64,000 nucleotides of DNA from Sphaerisporangium rufum (lineage in GTDB: Bacteria > Actinomycetota > Actinomycetes > Streptosporangiales > Streptosporangiaceae): the NCBI RefSeq assembly GCF_016863395.1, contig NZ_BOOU01000012.1, positions 1-64,000 of the forward strand. The letters are read 5' to 3'. Positions 8,031 through 16,914 of the stretch are shown piece by piece. The notes under the pieces are model-generated. The model was not told where the DNA came from, searched no databases, and was given only the letters and a program-made list of their open reading frames with translations. Made by a program: the position numbers and the translations under genes. Position 1 is the first letter of the stretch, and each line of letters opens with the position of its first letter.

Positions 8031-9044
8031 ATGACCCCACCTCCCATCGCAATCTATGGCGCCACCGGACATACCGGCCGGCTGGTGGCCGCCGAGCTGC
8101 ACGCCCGCGGGCACGCCATGGTGCTGGCCGGGCGAGACGCCGCCGCCCTGGACGCGATGGCCGCCGAGTTCGGCGCCAGCGCCTGCCACGCGCCGCTGGA
8201 CGATCCGGCGGCGCTGCGCGCGCTGGCCGGGATCGCGGCGGTGCTGGTGAACTGCGCGGGCCCGTACTCGGCGACCGGCGCGCCGGTGGCGACCGCCGCC
8301 GCCGAGGCCGGCTGCCACTACATCGACCACGCCGTCGAGCCGCACCACGTGAAGTGGCTGTTCGACACCCTGCAGGCCCCGGCGCAGCGGTCGGGCGCCA
8401 CCATGATCCCGTCGCTCAGCTTCTACGGCGGCCTCGGTGACCTGCTGGCCGCCGCCGTGGCGCGCGGCGTGGCCGGGATCGACCGGGTGACCGCCGCCTA
8501 CGCGGTGGCCGGCTGGCGGCTGACGGCCGGCGCCCTGGAGACCGCCCGGCAGCTGTTCGCCGACACCCGGCGGATCGGCTTCACCGGCGGCGCCCAGCAG
8601 GTCGGCTGGGTCGAGCCGCGCAACGCCGTGTTCGCCTTCCCGCCGCCGATCGGCCCGCGGGCGATGATCGCGCCGGTGCCGTTCCCCGAGGCGCTGACCG
8701 TCCCGCGGCACGTCCCGGCCCGCGAGGTGGAGGCGATGCTCACCGCGCGCACCTTCGAGGAGGAAGGCGTGTTCGACGGCGTGCACGCCACCGCCGCCAC
8801 CCGGGCGGGCACCGACTTCACCGTGGCCGTCCAGGTCATCGCCGAGCATGGCGGCCGGTCCGGGCAGCTCAGCGGGCGCGACCTGTGGCGGGCCGCCGCG
8901 CTGGCCTCGGTGGAGGGCGCGGTGCGGCTGGCCGAAGGCGACCCGCCCGCCAAGAGCGGCGTGCTGGCCCCGGCCGAGGTCTTCCCCGCCGAGCCGTTCC
9001 TGCGCGACCTCGAACGCCTCGGCGCGTTCACCCTGCAGCTGTGA
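8031..9044 (+). CDS. Saccharopine dehydrogenase NADP-binding family protein
   Basis: 337 residues with an N-terminal Rossmann fold: IAIYGATGHTGRLVAAELHARG is the dinucleotide-binding loop, followed by LAGRDAAALDA and VLVNCAGPYSATGAPV, all typical of the saccharopine-dehydrogenase-like/trans-acting enoyl reductase group. An NAD(P)-dependent oxidoreductase role is likely; the substrate is not evident. It is the first gene after the divergent promoter, and the NmrA-like gene follows 32 bases downstream, so both are probably under TetR control. Confidence 0.82.
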   Translation: MTPPPIAIYGATGHTGRLVAAELHARGHAMVLAGRDAAALDAMAAEFGASACHAPLDDPAALRALAGIAAVLVNCAGPYSATGAPVATAAAEAGCHYIDHAVEPHHVKWLFDTLQAPAQRSGATMIPSLSFYGGLGDLLAAAVARGVAGIDRVTAAYAVAGWRLTAGALETARQLFADTRRIGFTGGAQQVGWVEPRNAVFAFPPPIGPRAMIAPVPFPEALTVPRHVPAREVEAMLTARTFEEEGVFDGVHATAATRAGTDFTVAVQVIAEHGGRSGQLSGRDLWRAAALASVEGAVRLAEGDPPAKSGVLAPAEVFPAEPFLRDLERLGAFTLQL

Positions 9045-9076
9045 GACGCATGTCAAAGCCCCATGGAGGAGACACG

Positions 9077-9952
9077 ATGGAGCCGATACTGGTCACCGGC
9101 GCGGCCGGCGGGCGGCAGGGGTCGACCGGCATGCGCGTCGCCCGGCTGCTGCTGGAACGCGGTCGGGCGGTGCGCGCCCTGGTCCGCCAGGACGACGCCC
9201 GGGCCGCCCGGCTGCGCGAGTGGGGTGCGCAGGTCGTGCTCGGCGACCTGCGCGAGATCACCTCGGTCATGCCGGCTCTGCGCGGGGTTCGCCGCGCGTT
9301 CTTCACCTACCCGGTGAGTGACGGCATGCTGGAGGCGGCGGCCGTGTTCGCCGCCGCCGCCCGCCGGGAAGGGCTGGACCGGGTGGTCGAGGTCTCGCAG
9401 CTCGCCGCCGACCCCTACGCCGGCACGCCGCACATGCGCCGGCACTGGGTGGCCGAGGAGCTGTTCGACCGGGCCGGCGTCGGCGCGGTGCACCTGCGGG
9501 CCGGGGTGTTCTTCGAGAACCTGGCCGTCCTGGTGCGCGCGGCGGGCGGGCGCGAGCTGGCGCTGCCGCTCGGCCCGCCGGACACGGTGCTGCCGCTGGT
9601 CGCGGCGGCCGATGTGGCGCGGGTGGCGGCCGGGCTGCTCAGCGCGCCCGCCGGCGAGCCCGACCCGATCTGCCGGATCACCGGCGAGGTCATGAGCATC
9701 GGCGCCGCGGTGCGGACCTTCGGTACCGGCCTGGTGTACGTGGAGCAGGATCCGGAGGAGTGGCGGCGCAAGGCCATGGCGCTGTACGAGGACGCGGTGG
9801 CGGTCGAGCACCTGTCCGCCCTGTGGGAGCTGTTCCGCCAGATCGGGGCGCACCACGAGCTTTACGAGGTCACCGAGTCGATCCGCCGCTTCGGCGGCCG
9901 CGCGCCGATGACCCTGCGCGAGTTCGCCACCGAGGAGGGCCCGTTCAGCTGA
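9077..9952 (+). CDS. NmrA-like NAD(P)-binding protein (atypical SDR)
   Basis: 291 residues. The N-terminus has an expanded nucleotide-binding loop (LVTGAAGGRQGSTGMRVARLL), followed by VRALVRQDDARAARL and a YPVSDGM segment, as in NmrA/QorB-like atypical short-chain dehydrogenases. No YxxxK catalytic pair is obvious, so it may act as a redox sensor or use another mechanism. The ATG is fixed by GGAGGAGA eight bases upstream. It is cotranscribed with the upstream reductase. Confidence 0.78.
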   Translation: MEPILVTGAAGGRQGSTGMRVARLLLERGRAVRALVRQDDARAARLREWGAQVVLGDLREITSVMPALRGVRRAFFTYPVSDGMLEAAAVFAAAARREGLDRVVEVSQLAADPYAGTPHMRRHWVAEELFDRAGVGAVHLRAGVFFENLAVLVRAAGGRELALPLGPPDTVLPLVAAADVARVAAGLLSAPAGEPDPICRITGEVMSIGAAVRTFGTGLVYVEQDPEEWRRKAMALYEDAVAVEHLSALWELFRQIGAHHELYEVTESIRRFGGRAPMTLREFATEEGPFS

Positions 9953-10068
9953 CCGGGCCGGCCGGACGCGCGGCGAAGGCGGACGGCCGATGGGCGGCCC
10001 GCCGGGCGGTCCCGGATCTCCGGCCTTCGGCCTGGTGAGGTTCGTCACATCCGGCGGGCGGCTGACCG

Positions 10069-10105
10069 CCTGGCCGGCGCGGGCGGGACGCGCGCGCCGG
10101 CCAGG
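10069..10105. terminator. Bidirectional hairpin between convergent genes
   Basis: A 13-bp perfect stem, 10069-10081 against 10093-10105, lies between the convergent NmrA-like and CBM2 genes. There is no T-run, as is common for terminators at this GC content. Confidence 0.5.
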
Positions 10106-10111
10106 TCGAGG

Positions 10112-10975
10112 TCACCGGCAGGTGGCGCCGTTGAGCTGCCAGGCCGCCGGGGAGGGGTTGGCGCCGGTGTGGGCGCCGTTGAAGCCGATGAGGATGCTCT
10201 TGCCGGGCTTGAGATCCTGGTTCCAGGCCGGCGCCGCCGCGGTCACCGCCGAGCCGGTCTGCGACCAGACCGCCGACCACCCGCTGATCACCCGCTGCCC
10301 CGGGTCGGGGAAGGTAAAGGTGAGCCGCCAGCCGGAGATCGTCGTGCTGCCGGTGTTGGTGACCTCCAGCGTCGAGGTCATGCCGCTGTGCCAACTGTAG
10401 GAGTTGTAGGTCACCTTGCAGTTACCGGGCACCGGCGTGGGCGTCCAGGGGACCTGGTCGTTGTGGATGGTGACCTGCACCGTCGCGGACCGCGGGCTCT
10501 CGGCGCCCCACACGTCGACGGCGACCACGTACAGATTGGCGACACGCGACGCCACGCCCGAGGACGGCCAGTTCACCAGGAAGGTCGCCCCCAGCGCGTC
10601 ACCGGCGACGGTGGCCAGCTTCTGCTGGGTGCTGCCGTAGTCCTCGTAGACCTTGTAACAGGCGATCCCGTCGGGGTCGACCGAGGCGCTCCAGGTCATC
10701 TGCACCTGGTTCAACACCCTCACCGACGCCTGCGGCGAGCCCGGCGCGGGCGGCGGCGTCAGCGGCGGGCTGCTCGGCGGCGGGGTCTGCGGGTCGTAGC
10801 ACGGCCAGGGCAGCCCCGGCCCTGGCGTGCCCCCGGACGGGAACACCGTCGGTGACGCCGTCCCCTGCGCCGACGCGGCTGCCTCGCCGGCGGAGGCGCT
10901 CGCCACCGCCGGGATCAGGAATCCCGTGGCGACCGTTATGGCGACGGCCCACGATACGGCCCAGCGTCCTGTCAT
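10112..10975 (-). CDS. Secreted FnIII-CBM2 carbohydrate-binding protein without a catalytic domain
   Basis: 287 residues. A signal peptide (MTGRWAVSWAVAITVATGFL...ASA) is followed by a Pro-rich linker, a fibronectin type III-like domain (about residues 80-165) and a C-terminal CBM2 domain (about 180-287). The CBM2 bears its framing cysteines (NCKVTY and GATCR) and the aromatic residues SWHSGMTSTLEV, GWRLTF, ISGWSAVW and PAWNQDL. CBM2 domains bind cellulose, chitin or xylan. No glycoside hydrolase or oxygenase domain is present, so it may be a substrate-tethering or accessory protein. It is monocistronic. Confidence 0.85.
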   Translation of the reverse strand: MTGRWAVSWAVAITVATGFLIPAVASASAGEAAASAQGTASPTVFPSGGTPGPGLPWPCYDPQTPPPSSPPLTPPPAPGSPQASVRVLNQVQMTWSASVDPDGIACYKVYEDYGSTQQKLATVAGDALGATFLVNWPSSGVASRVANLYVVAVDVWGAESPRSATVQVTIHNDQVPWTPTPVPGNCKVTYNSYSWHSGMTSTLEVTNTGSTTISGWRLTFTFPDPGQRVISGWSAVWSQTGSAVTAAAPAWNQDLKPGKSILIGFNGAHTGANPSPAAWQLNGATCR

Positions 10976-11396
10976 GGATTTCCCCCTTGTATCCGGTGCG
11001 GATGCCGTGCGGTCCGAGAATGGGAATGGAACGGCCGCCGGTCAACGGGGAGCGGGACTCGCGGACGCGACCGGCGAGGACGGGCAGGTGGTGGCCGGTG
11101 CTGCCGGTGCTACACCCCGTCAGGGTATGAACGTTTCATCCGCCGGGACGCCCGCCGCGGCCTGGACCGGCACCGTCGCGCCGGACCGCGGGGGTGGCCG
11201 CGGGCGGATTTCGGCCATCCGCAAACATGTCCGGCGGATCACATCCGTCCCCGCCGGCCGGGCGGCCGGAGCCCGCCCGCGGGCACCGAGGCGGGCAGGC
11301 CGGACGCCGGGCCGCCGGGGGACGCGCGTTCGCCGTCGCGCGCCGCGTGCCCGGTGCCGGGCACGCGGCGGCCGGGGACGGGCCGGCCCGGGGCGG
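10976..11396. other. Intergenic region with no gene
   Basis: Between the CBM2 gene start and the PepSY gene stop I see no credible coding frame. It contains the promoter side of the CBM2 gene and the strong hairpin at 11341-11370. Confidence 0.6.
11341..11370. terminator. Strong palindromic hairpin downstream of the PepSY gene
   Basis: Bases 11341-11354 are the exact reverse complement of 11357-11370, a near-continuous 14-bp palindrome with a two-base centre. It sits about 27 bases past the stop of the minus-strand PepSY gene. Confidence 0.65.
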
Positions 11397-12854
11397 TCAG
11401 CCGAAGGCGCGGCGGAGCCGGGGGACGCGGCGCAGCAGCAGGCCGTCCGCCGCCAGCGCGACCAGCATGGTCAGCCCGGCCAGCGGGAACAGCAGGCCGA
11501 GGACGGCCATGATGGCCAGCACGCCGAAGGTGGTCCGCCGGTCGGCCGCGCGGGCCGGGGCGCCGACCCGGCCGGCCGGGCGGCGTTTCCACCACATCCA
11601 CACCCCGGTGACGGTCAGCGTGACCAGCGCCAGGCAGGCGCCGAGCATGACCACCAGGTTGGCCGGGCCGAAGCGCCGGCCCTCGTGGATCGCGATGCCC
11701 TGCTCCACCGTCTTGGCCAGCACGCCGTACTCCGGCCAGCCGTACGACACCAGCACCCGGCCGTTGTACTGGTCGACGTGCACGGTCCGCGACCCCGCCG
11801 GGTCGCGGCGCGGTTCGGCGACGACGGTGTAGACGCCCTCGCGCCCGCCGGGCAGCAGCACCTTGAGGTCGCAGTCGCCGGGCCGGCAGCCGCGCAGCAC
11901 CGGCCGGGCCGCCGCCAGGGCCTGCTCGACGGTGATCGCCCCCTGCTGCAGCACCCCGCCGGTCGCGGTGTGCCCGGCGTGCCCGCCGGCCGGGTCGGTG
12001 CCGGACGGCGGGACGGGGAGCCGCTCGGCCGACCACGGCACCTTGGCGTCCGGGTGCTGCGACAGGTCCCCCGACAGCGCGGGCGGAGTCGAGGTGTTCG
12101 GGAAGGAGTCCGCGCTGGGTGAGGTGGAGCCGGTCTTCTCCTGTACGCGCTGCAGTCCGTCACCCCAGAACCCCGACCAGGGCAGCCCGGACAGGATCAG
12201 GAAGACGATCACCACGCCGGCGCCGGCCCCGGTGAGGGCGTGCACCCGGCGCAGCCGCGCCCGCCCGGTCCGCGGGGCGCGCCGGCGGGCCGGGCCGCGC
12301 CACCACAGGTAGGTGCCGGTGGCGGCCAGAATGAGGGCCCAGCAGGCGGCGGTCTCCACGATCCGGTCGCCGGCGGTGCCGGCCAGCAGCTCGCCGTGCA
12401 CGGTGCGGACCACCCGCATGAAGGTGGCCGAGTCGTCGATCTGCCCGAGGACCCGGCCGGTGCCCGGGTCGACGTAGACCGAGACGCCCTGCGCGAACGG
12501 CCCCGTCTCCGTCCCGGACATGATCACCCGGGTGGAGCGGTCGGGCGCGGCCGGCGGGATGACCGACATCACGTCGGTGCCGGGCCGGGCCCGCCGGGCG
12601 GCGTCGATCTGGTCCGACAGCGGGATCGCACCGGCGACGGGGGCGGCGAGCGTGCGGACGTCCTGGTAGCGCCACTCCTCGAACGGCTCTTTGAACAGGT
12701 AGATCGAGCCGGTGATCGCCAGGACGAGCAGGACGGGGGCGACGATCAGGCCGGCGTAGAAATGCCAGCGCCACACGGCGCGGTACCGGCGGGAGGTGCC
12801 GCGCGGGGACGGCGTGGCCGGTTCGGTGTCCGGGTGGACGGCGACGGACGTCAT
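11397..12854 (-). CDS. PepSY-associated TM helix protein
   Basis: 485 residues with about five membrane helices and the family pattern: WRWHFYAGLIVAPVLLVLAI with the first conserved His, SIYLFKEPFEEWRY, RTVHGELLAGTAGDRIVE, TGTYLWWRG, and AIHEGRRFGP before VTGVWMWWKRR. The family is linked to iron/heme or flavin-dependent reduction at the membrane; ferric-siderophore reductases belong here. A periplasmic His-rich and Cys-containing stretch (HAGHTATGG, CRPGDCDL) is present. The start at 12854 is set by GGAG upstream. It may share a transcript with the upstream His-rich membrane protein gene. Confidence 0.83.
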   Translation of the reverse strand: MTSVAVHPDTEPATPSPRGTSRRYRAVWRWHFYAGLIVAPVLLVLAITGSIYLFKEPFEEWRYQDVRTLAAPVAGAIPLSDQIDAARRARPGTDVMSVIPPAAPDRSTRVIMSGTETGPFAQGVSVYVDPGTGRVLGQIDDSATFMRVVRTVHGELLAGTAGDRIVETAACWALILAATGTYLWWRGPARRRAPRTGRARLRRVHALTGAGAGVVIVFLILSGLPWSGFWGDGLQRVQEKTGSTSPSADSFPNTSTPPALSGDLSQHPDAKVPWSAERLPVPPSGTDPAGGHAGHTATGGVLQQGAITVEQALAAARPVLRGCRPGDCDLKVLLPGGREGVYTVVAEPRRDPAGSRTVHVDQYNGRVLVSYGWPEYGVLAKTVEQGIAIHEGRRFGPANLVVMLGACLALVTLTVTGVWMWWKRRPAGRVGAPARAADRRTTFGVLAIMAVLGLLFPLAGLTMLVALAADGLLLRRVPRLRRAFG

Positions 12855-13025
12855 GGGGGTACTCCGTTTCGAAGGCACGCGGGTGACGCGTGCGGCACGC
12901 GGGGCGTGCGAAGGCGAGAGGGGGCCGGTCAGGCGCCGGTGGCGGGCATGACCGGCCGGCCGGGCGGCTCCACCGCCGCGGGGGCGGCGGAGCGGCGCGC
13001 CGGTGACGGGCGCGTGGGCGGACCA

Positions 13026-13181
13026 GGCCTCGGCACCACCGCGCGGGGACGCGGGAGGCCGGCCGGGCTCGGCGGGACGGCGCCAGGACGCGTGGGGTCG
13101 GCCGGGCTCGGCGCGACGGCGCGAGGACGCGCGGGGTCGGCTGGGCTCGGCGCGACGGCGCGGGGCCGCGTGCTGGGCCGG
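13026..13181. repeat. 39-bp minisatellite, about four copies
   Basis: The word GGGCTCGGCG or a close variant recurs at 13026, 13065, 13104 and 13143, exactly 39 bases apart, with the bases between also similar; the outer copies are more degenerate. The array lies in the roughly 400-bp gap between the PepSY gene start and the membrane-protein stop. The period is a multiple of three, so all six frames give 13-residue repeats, but none has a family match or start signal. Confidence 0.75.
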
Positions 13182-13260
13182 CCGCCCGCGGCGCCGGGGA
13201 CGAGGCCGTACCGGGGCCGGGACGGACCGGCCGCCCGGTGACCCCGTACGGGCCTGGCGC

Positions 13261-13854
13261 TCAGGCGCGGGCGAGGGCCGGCGGGCCGCGGCGGGAGAGC
13301 GGGGACGCCGCCGGCCGTCCGGTGGCGGCGGGGCCGCCGGCCGCGCGGCGCGGCGCGGGCCGGCACGGTGCGGCCGGTCCGGCCGCCTGGAGCAGGGCCA
13401 GCGTCCGCCGCAGCGGCGGCAGCGAGCAGGCGAGGGTGAGCAGCAGCGTGGCCAGCGCGGTATCGCCGCGGGCCAGCCACCAGGCCGACAGCAGGGCCAC
13501 CAGCACGTGCACCAGGAGCATCACCAGGGCGGCGGGCAGGTCGCCGGTGGCATGCCCGCCGTGGTGCCCGGCCGGATGCGGGCCGTCGGGCGGCGCCGCG
13601 CCGGCGCCGAAGAGCTGGTGCATGCCGTACTGGGCGGCGAAGCAGGCCGCGAGCAGCGTGCCGGGCCCGCGCCGGCGCCCGCCGAGCGCCAGCCCCAGCA
13701 GGCCGGTGGCGGCGATGGCGGCCACGGCGACCTGCGGCCGTACCGAGGCGCCGCCGGCGAGCACGTGCCCGCCCAGGGACACCGTCCCGCACACCATGGC
13801 GAACACGGCCGCCCGCAGGGCGCGGATCGCCGGATGCCGGATGGTCGGCTGCAC
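13261..13854 (-). CDS. Small membrane protein with His-rich loop
   Basis: About 197 residues with four or five hydrophobic segments. A loop between helices reads HPAGHHGGHATGD, a His cluster that could bind copper, zinc or another metal. The C-terminal 50 residues are Arg/Pro/Ala-rich and probably cytosolic. The start is uncertain: GTG 13854 is chosen because the residues that follow lead straight into the first helix; longer readings reach 13974. It lies upstream of the PepSY gene on the same strand, which supports a metal-related job for both; no family name is recognised. Confidence 0.65.
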   Translation of the reverse strand: MQPTIRHPAIRALRAAVFAMVCGTVSLGGHVLAGGASVRPQVAVAAIAATGLLGLALGGRRRGPGTLLAACFAAQYGMHQLFGAGAAPPDGPHPAGHHGGHATGDLPAALVMLLVHVLVALLSAWWLARGDTALATLLLTLACSLPPLRRTLALLQAAGPAAPCRPAPRRAAGGPAATGRPAASPLSRRGPPALARA

Positions 13855-14382
13855 AGGCCCGATCGTGGCAGAACCATCGGGGACGGCAAGCCCTCGCCGG
13901 CGGCGCGCACGCCGGGCCCGGTCACCGCGTTTTTCGGTGACCGGTCTTGGCGCCGCGGCCGGATGGCCTTCCACGAGCGGAGATACGCGCGGGCCGTGCC
14001 GCCGGTTCGATCCGCGCGCCGGCGATCATCTCCGGATGCTCGGCGCTGGACGGAGAAACCGAATGAAAGATCCACGCCGGTGCACCCGTCGCGGACCGGT
14101 CGCGGCCGCGCGACCGGTGCACCGGGGCCCGACGCGGGCGTCGGTTCCGGCAGGAGTCCCCGGCGACGCGTGCGGTGGTTCCGGGTGGCCGCTCTCCCGG
14201 CCGGCGGATGCGACGGCCGGCCCGGGTCTCGCGGTCGTCCGCTCGGGTCGGCGGGCAGATAACCGGTAAAACGGTTTTCCCGGCGGCGCCCACCGTGATG
14301 GGGTGGCCTCCGTGATTCGCAACAAACTGTGTGAAACGGGACTGGATGATCGGGTGAGCGGCGGGGCGGGGCCGGTGGGGGA
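13855..14382. other. Divergent intergenic region, no gene seen
   Basis: About 530 bases between the minus-strand His-rich membrane protein and the plus-strand MFS gene. Open frames are short and Arg/Pro-rich with no recognisable family. It must carry both promoters, but no clear -35/-10 pair stands out. Confidence 0.5.
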
Positions 14383-15648
14383 GTGAGCCGGCGGATGCTG
14401 TTCCTGCTGGCGGTGACCTGCGGGGTCGCGGTCGGCAACGTGTACTTCCCGCAGGCCGGCATCGCGCCGGTGGCCGCCGGGTTCGGCGTCCCGCCCGGTA
14501 CGGCCGCGCTGGTGGTGACCGCGGTGCAGGCCGGGTACGCCGCCGGGATCTTCCTGCTGGTGCCGCTCGGCGACCGGGTCCCGCACCGCCGGCTGATCGT
14601 CACCCTGCTGGTGCTGACCGGCCTGGGCCTGGCCGCGGCGGCCGCCGCGCCCGGGCTGGGAACGCTGGTCGCGGCGAGCGCGGCCATCGGCGTCACCACC
14701 GTGGTCGCGCCGATCGCCGGGCCGATGGCGGCCGGCCTGGTGCCGGCGGGACGGCGGGGCGTGGTCAGCGGGACGCTGCTCAGCGGCTCGCTCGGCGGCA
14801 TGCTGCTGTCTCGCACCGCCGGCGGGGCGCTCGGCGAGCGGCTCGGCTGGCGGGTCCCGTACCTGGTGGCGGCGCTGCTCACCCTGGCGCTGGCCGCGCT
14901 GCTGCACCGCGCGCTGCCCGCGCACCGGCGGGCGTCCGGGGACCGGCCGGAACCGGAACCGCCGCGCCCGCGGGTGGTGGCGGCCGGGCGGCGTTACCTG
15001 GCACTGATCATCGAGCCGCTGCGGCTGCTGCGCGCCGAGCCGGAGCTGCGCCGGTCCGGCCTCTACCAGGCGGCGATCTTCGGCGGGTTCTCCGCGGCGT
15101 GGACCGGGCTGGCGCTGTTGCTCACCGGGCCGCCCTACCGGCTGGGCGCGCAGGCGTTGGGGCTGCTCGCGCTGGTCAACGCGGTCACCATGCTGTGCAC
15201 GCCAGTGGCCGGCCGCCAGGTGGACCGCCGCGGATCGGACGCGGTCAACCTCGTCACCATGACCGCGGTGATCGTCGCGGCCGGCGTCCTGCTGGCCGGC
15301 GGCGCGGGCGGCTGGGCCGGCCTCGCGGCGCTGGCCGCCGGCACGCTGCTGCTGGACGTCGCGATGCAGTCCGGCATGGTCGCCAACCAGGTGCGCATCT
15401 ACGCGCTGCCCGTGGAGATCCACGCCCGGCTGAACACCGCGTACATGGTATGCGCGTATCTCGGCGGCGCGGCCGGGTCGTGGCTGGCCGCCCGGGCCCA
15501 CGCCCTGGCCGGCTGGCCGGCCGTGTGCGCCCTGGTCGCGCTGCTCGCCGCCGCGGTTCTCGCCGTCCACCTGGCGGTCACCCGCGCCCGGCGCCGCGGC
15601 GGCGCGGGCGGTCCGGTGGCGGCCCCGAAGGTGGCCGGGATCGAGTGA
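14383..15648 (+). CDS. MFS transporter (YgaY/NepI-like)
   Basis: 421 residues and about twelve membrane helices. The start GVAVGNVYFPQAGIAPVA and the segment VTAVQAGYAAGIFLLVPLGD, followed by HRRLI, are characteristic of the MFS subgroup containing YgaY and purine/arabinose-type exporters. Start is GTG at 14383 after GGGGGA. The gene stands alone, so the substrate cannot be inferred. A basic loop rich in Arg and Pro separates the two six-helix halves. Confidence 0.85.
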   Translation: MSRRMLFLLAVTCGVAVGNVYFPQAGIAPVAAGFGVPPGTAALVVTAVQAGYAAGIFLLVPLGDRVPHRRLIVTLLVLTGLGLAAAAAAPGLGTLVAASAAIGVTTVVAPIAGPMAAGLVPAGRRGVVSGTLLSGSLGGMLLSRTAGGALGERLGWRVPYLVAALLTLALAALLHRALPAHRRASGDRPEPEPPRPRVVAAGRRYLALIIEPLRLLRAEPELRRSGLYQAAIFGGFSAAWTGLALLLTGPPYRLGAQALGLLALVNAVTMLCTPVAGRQVDRRGSDAVNLVTMTAVIVAAGVLLAGGAGGWAGLAALAAGTLLLDVAMQSGMVANQVRIYALPVEIHARLNTAYMVCAYLGGAAGSWLAARAHALAGWPAVCALVALLAAAVLAVHLAVTRARRRGGAGGPVAAPKVAGIE

Positions 15649-15838
15649 GCGGGCACGCCGGGCGGCCCGTGCCGGCCGGTGGCCGGCGACCCGAGGCCCC
15701 GCGTCACGGCCGTTGCCTCGCCCCGCCGCCGGTCCGGGCCCCCGAGACCGGCGCCGGCGGGGATGCCGCCACCGGCGAGGTGCCGCCGGCGGTTCCCGCG
15801 GGGGCGGTGGCCGCCCGGCGGACGGGCGGGTCCGGGGG

Positions 15839-16798
15839 TCAGCCGGCGGGCCACCAGTCGGGCAGGTCGGGCTCGTCGGAGGCCCGGGACGGCTCGGGGC
15901 CGTCCGGGCCGACCCGGATCATGCGGACGCCGCGGATGATGCGGAACAGGTGGCCGGCGACGACCAGGTCACCGGTGATCCGGCCGGGCGGGCACCCGGC
16001 GGTGCGCACCGCCTCGGCGACCTCGTCGGCGGTCCAGCCGGGCGGCGGGAAGCGGGGGAGGATCTCCCGGAAGTAGCCGGCCAGCGCCTCGCGTGCCCGG
16101 CCCGGCCCGGACGCCTGGCCGACCGGCGTCCAGTCGCCGTCCCGCAGCTCCATGGCCCGGTAGCACAGCGGCAGCAGGACGATGCCGGGGTATCTCTCCA
16201 GCGCGGCCCGGGCGTCCAGCCAGGTCTGCGCGGACACCGTGCCGGGCTCGGGAACGAGATTGACCAGGTCCAGCCGCAGCGCGGCCTCGGTCGGCGCGGT
16301 CGGCGCCACCGGGTCGAGCAGGAACCCCCGCTCGGGGTGGCGGTCGGCGGGGTCGACGTCGGTCACCCGGGCCGGCTCCGGCCCGTCGGCGCCCCAGCGG
16401 ACGAACTCGTGCCCGCGGACGACGCGGTAGCGGCGCCCGCCGACCACCCACTCGTTGCCGCGCGCCGGCCGGCCCCGGTCCAGCCCGGGGTCCAGCCGGG
16501 TGGCCAGCCGGAACATCTCCGCCCGGACCGCCGGGTCGCGGGTGCGCCGGCCGGTGCGGCGCAGGTGGGACGCGAAGCCGACCCGCACGTCCCACGGGTC
16601 GGATTCGGCGCCGAGGACGATGCGCCACCGCCCGTCGTAGGCGGCCAGCCAGAACTGGGCGGGGCCGCCGCCCATCAGCGCCGGGTACCGCACCGAGCGC
16701 TCCGCGGCCTCGCGTTCCTGCGCCGCCAGGGCGGTGCCGGCCACCTCGATCACGTTGATCAGGCCGAAGCCGGGCATGCTGCCGGGGGTCATGCCCAT
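15839..16798 (-). CDS. DUF5954 family protein
   Basis: 319 residues, soluble. Two sections share the pattern RRYRVVRGHEFVRWGADGPEP and LFRIIRGVRMIRVGPDGPEP, each followed by Pro-Ser/Arg-x-Ser/Asp, the hallmark of DUF5954 proteins known mainly from Streptomyces and relatives. So the protein seems built of two similar strands-rich repeats with an intervening helical part. No catalytic motif is visible. The ATG at 16798 begins MGMTPGSMPGFG; ribosome-binding signal is weak. It lies about 115 bases after the DUF1266-type pair on the same strand. Confidence 0.75.
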   Translation of the reverse strand: MGMTPGSMPGFGLINVIEVAGTALAAQEREAAERSVRYPALMGGGPAQFWLAAYDGRWRIVLGAESDPWDVRVGFASHLRRTGRRTRDPAVRAEMFRLATRLDPGLDRGRPARGNEWVVGGRRYRVVRGHEFVRWGADGPEPARVTDVDPADRHPERGFLLDPVAPTAPTEAALRLDLVNLVPEPGTVSAQTWLDARAALERYPGIVLLPLCYRAMELRDGDWTPVGQASGPGRAREALAGYFREILPRFPPPGWTADEVAEAVRTAGCPPGRITGDLVVAGHLFRIIRGVRMIRVGPDGPEPSRASDEPDLPDWWPAG

Positions 16799-16914
16799 AT
16801 GGTGACCGCTCGCCGCCGGATACGCCACGTGTTCGTTCGGATTCGTAGCGTGTGCGACCGGGGTGTCGGGGCGGGCCGGCCGATCCGCTGGTGTGGGCGC
16901 CACCGCCCCGGCGG

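Noticed and set aside
12929-13792. Long minus-strand frame with 13-residue Pro/Arg repeats
   Set aside because: It runs out of frame over the His-rich membrane protein gene and through the minisatellite; the repeats follow from the DNA repeat, and no start signal or family supports it.
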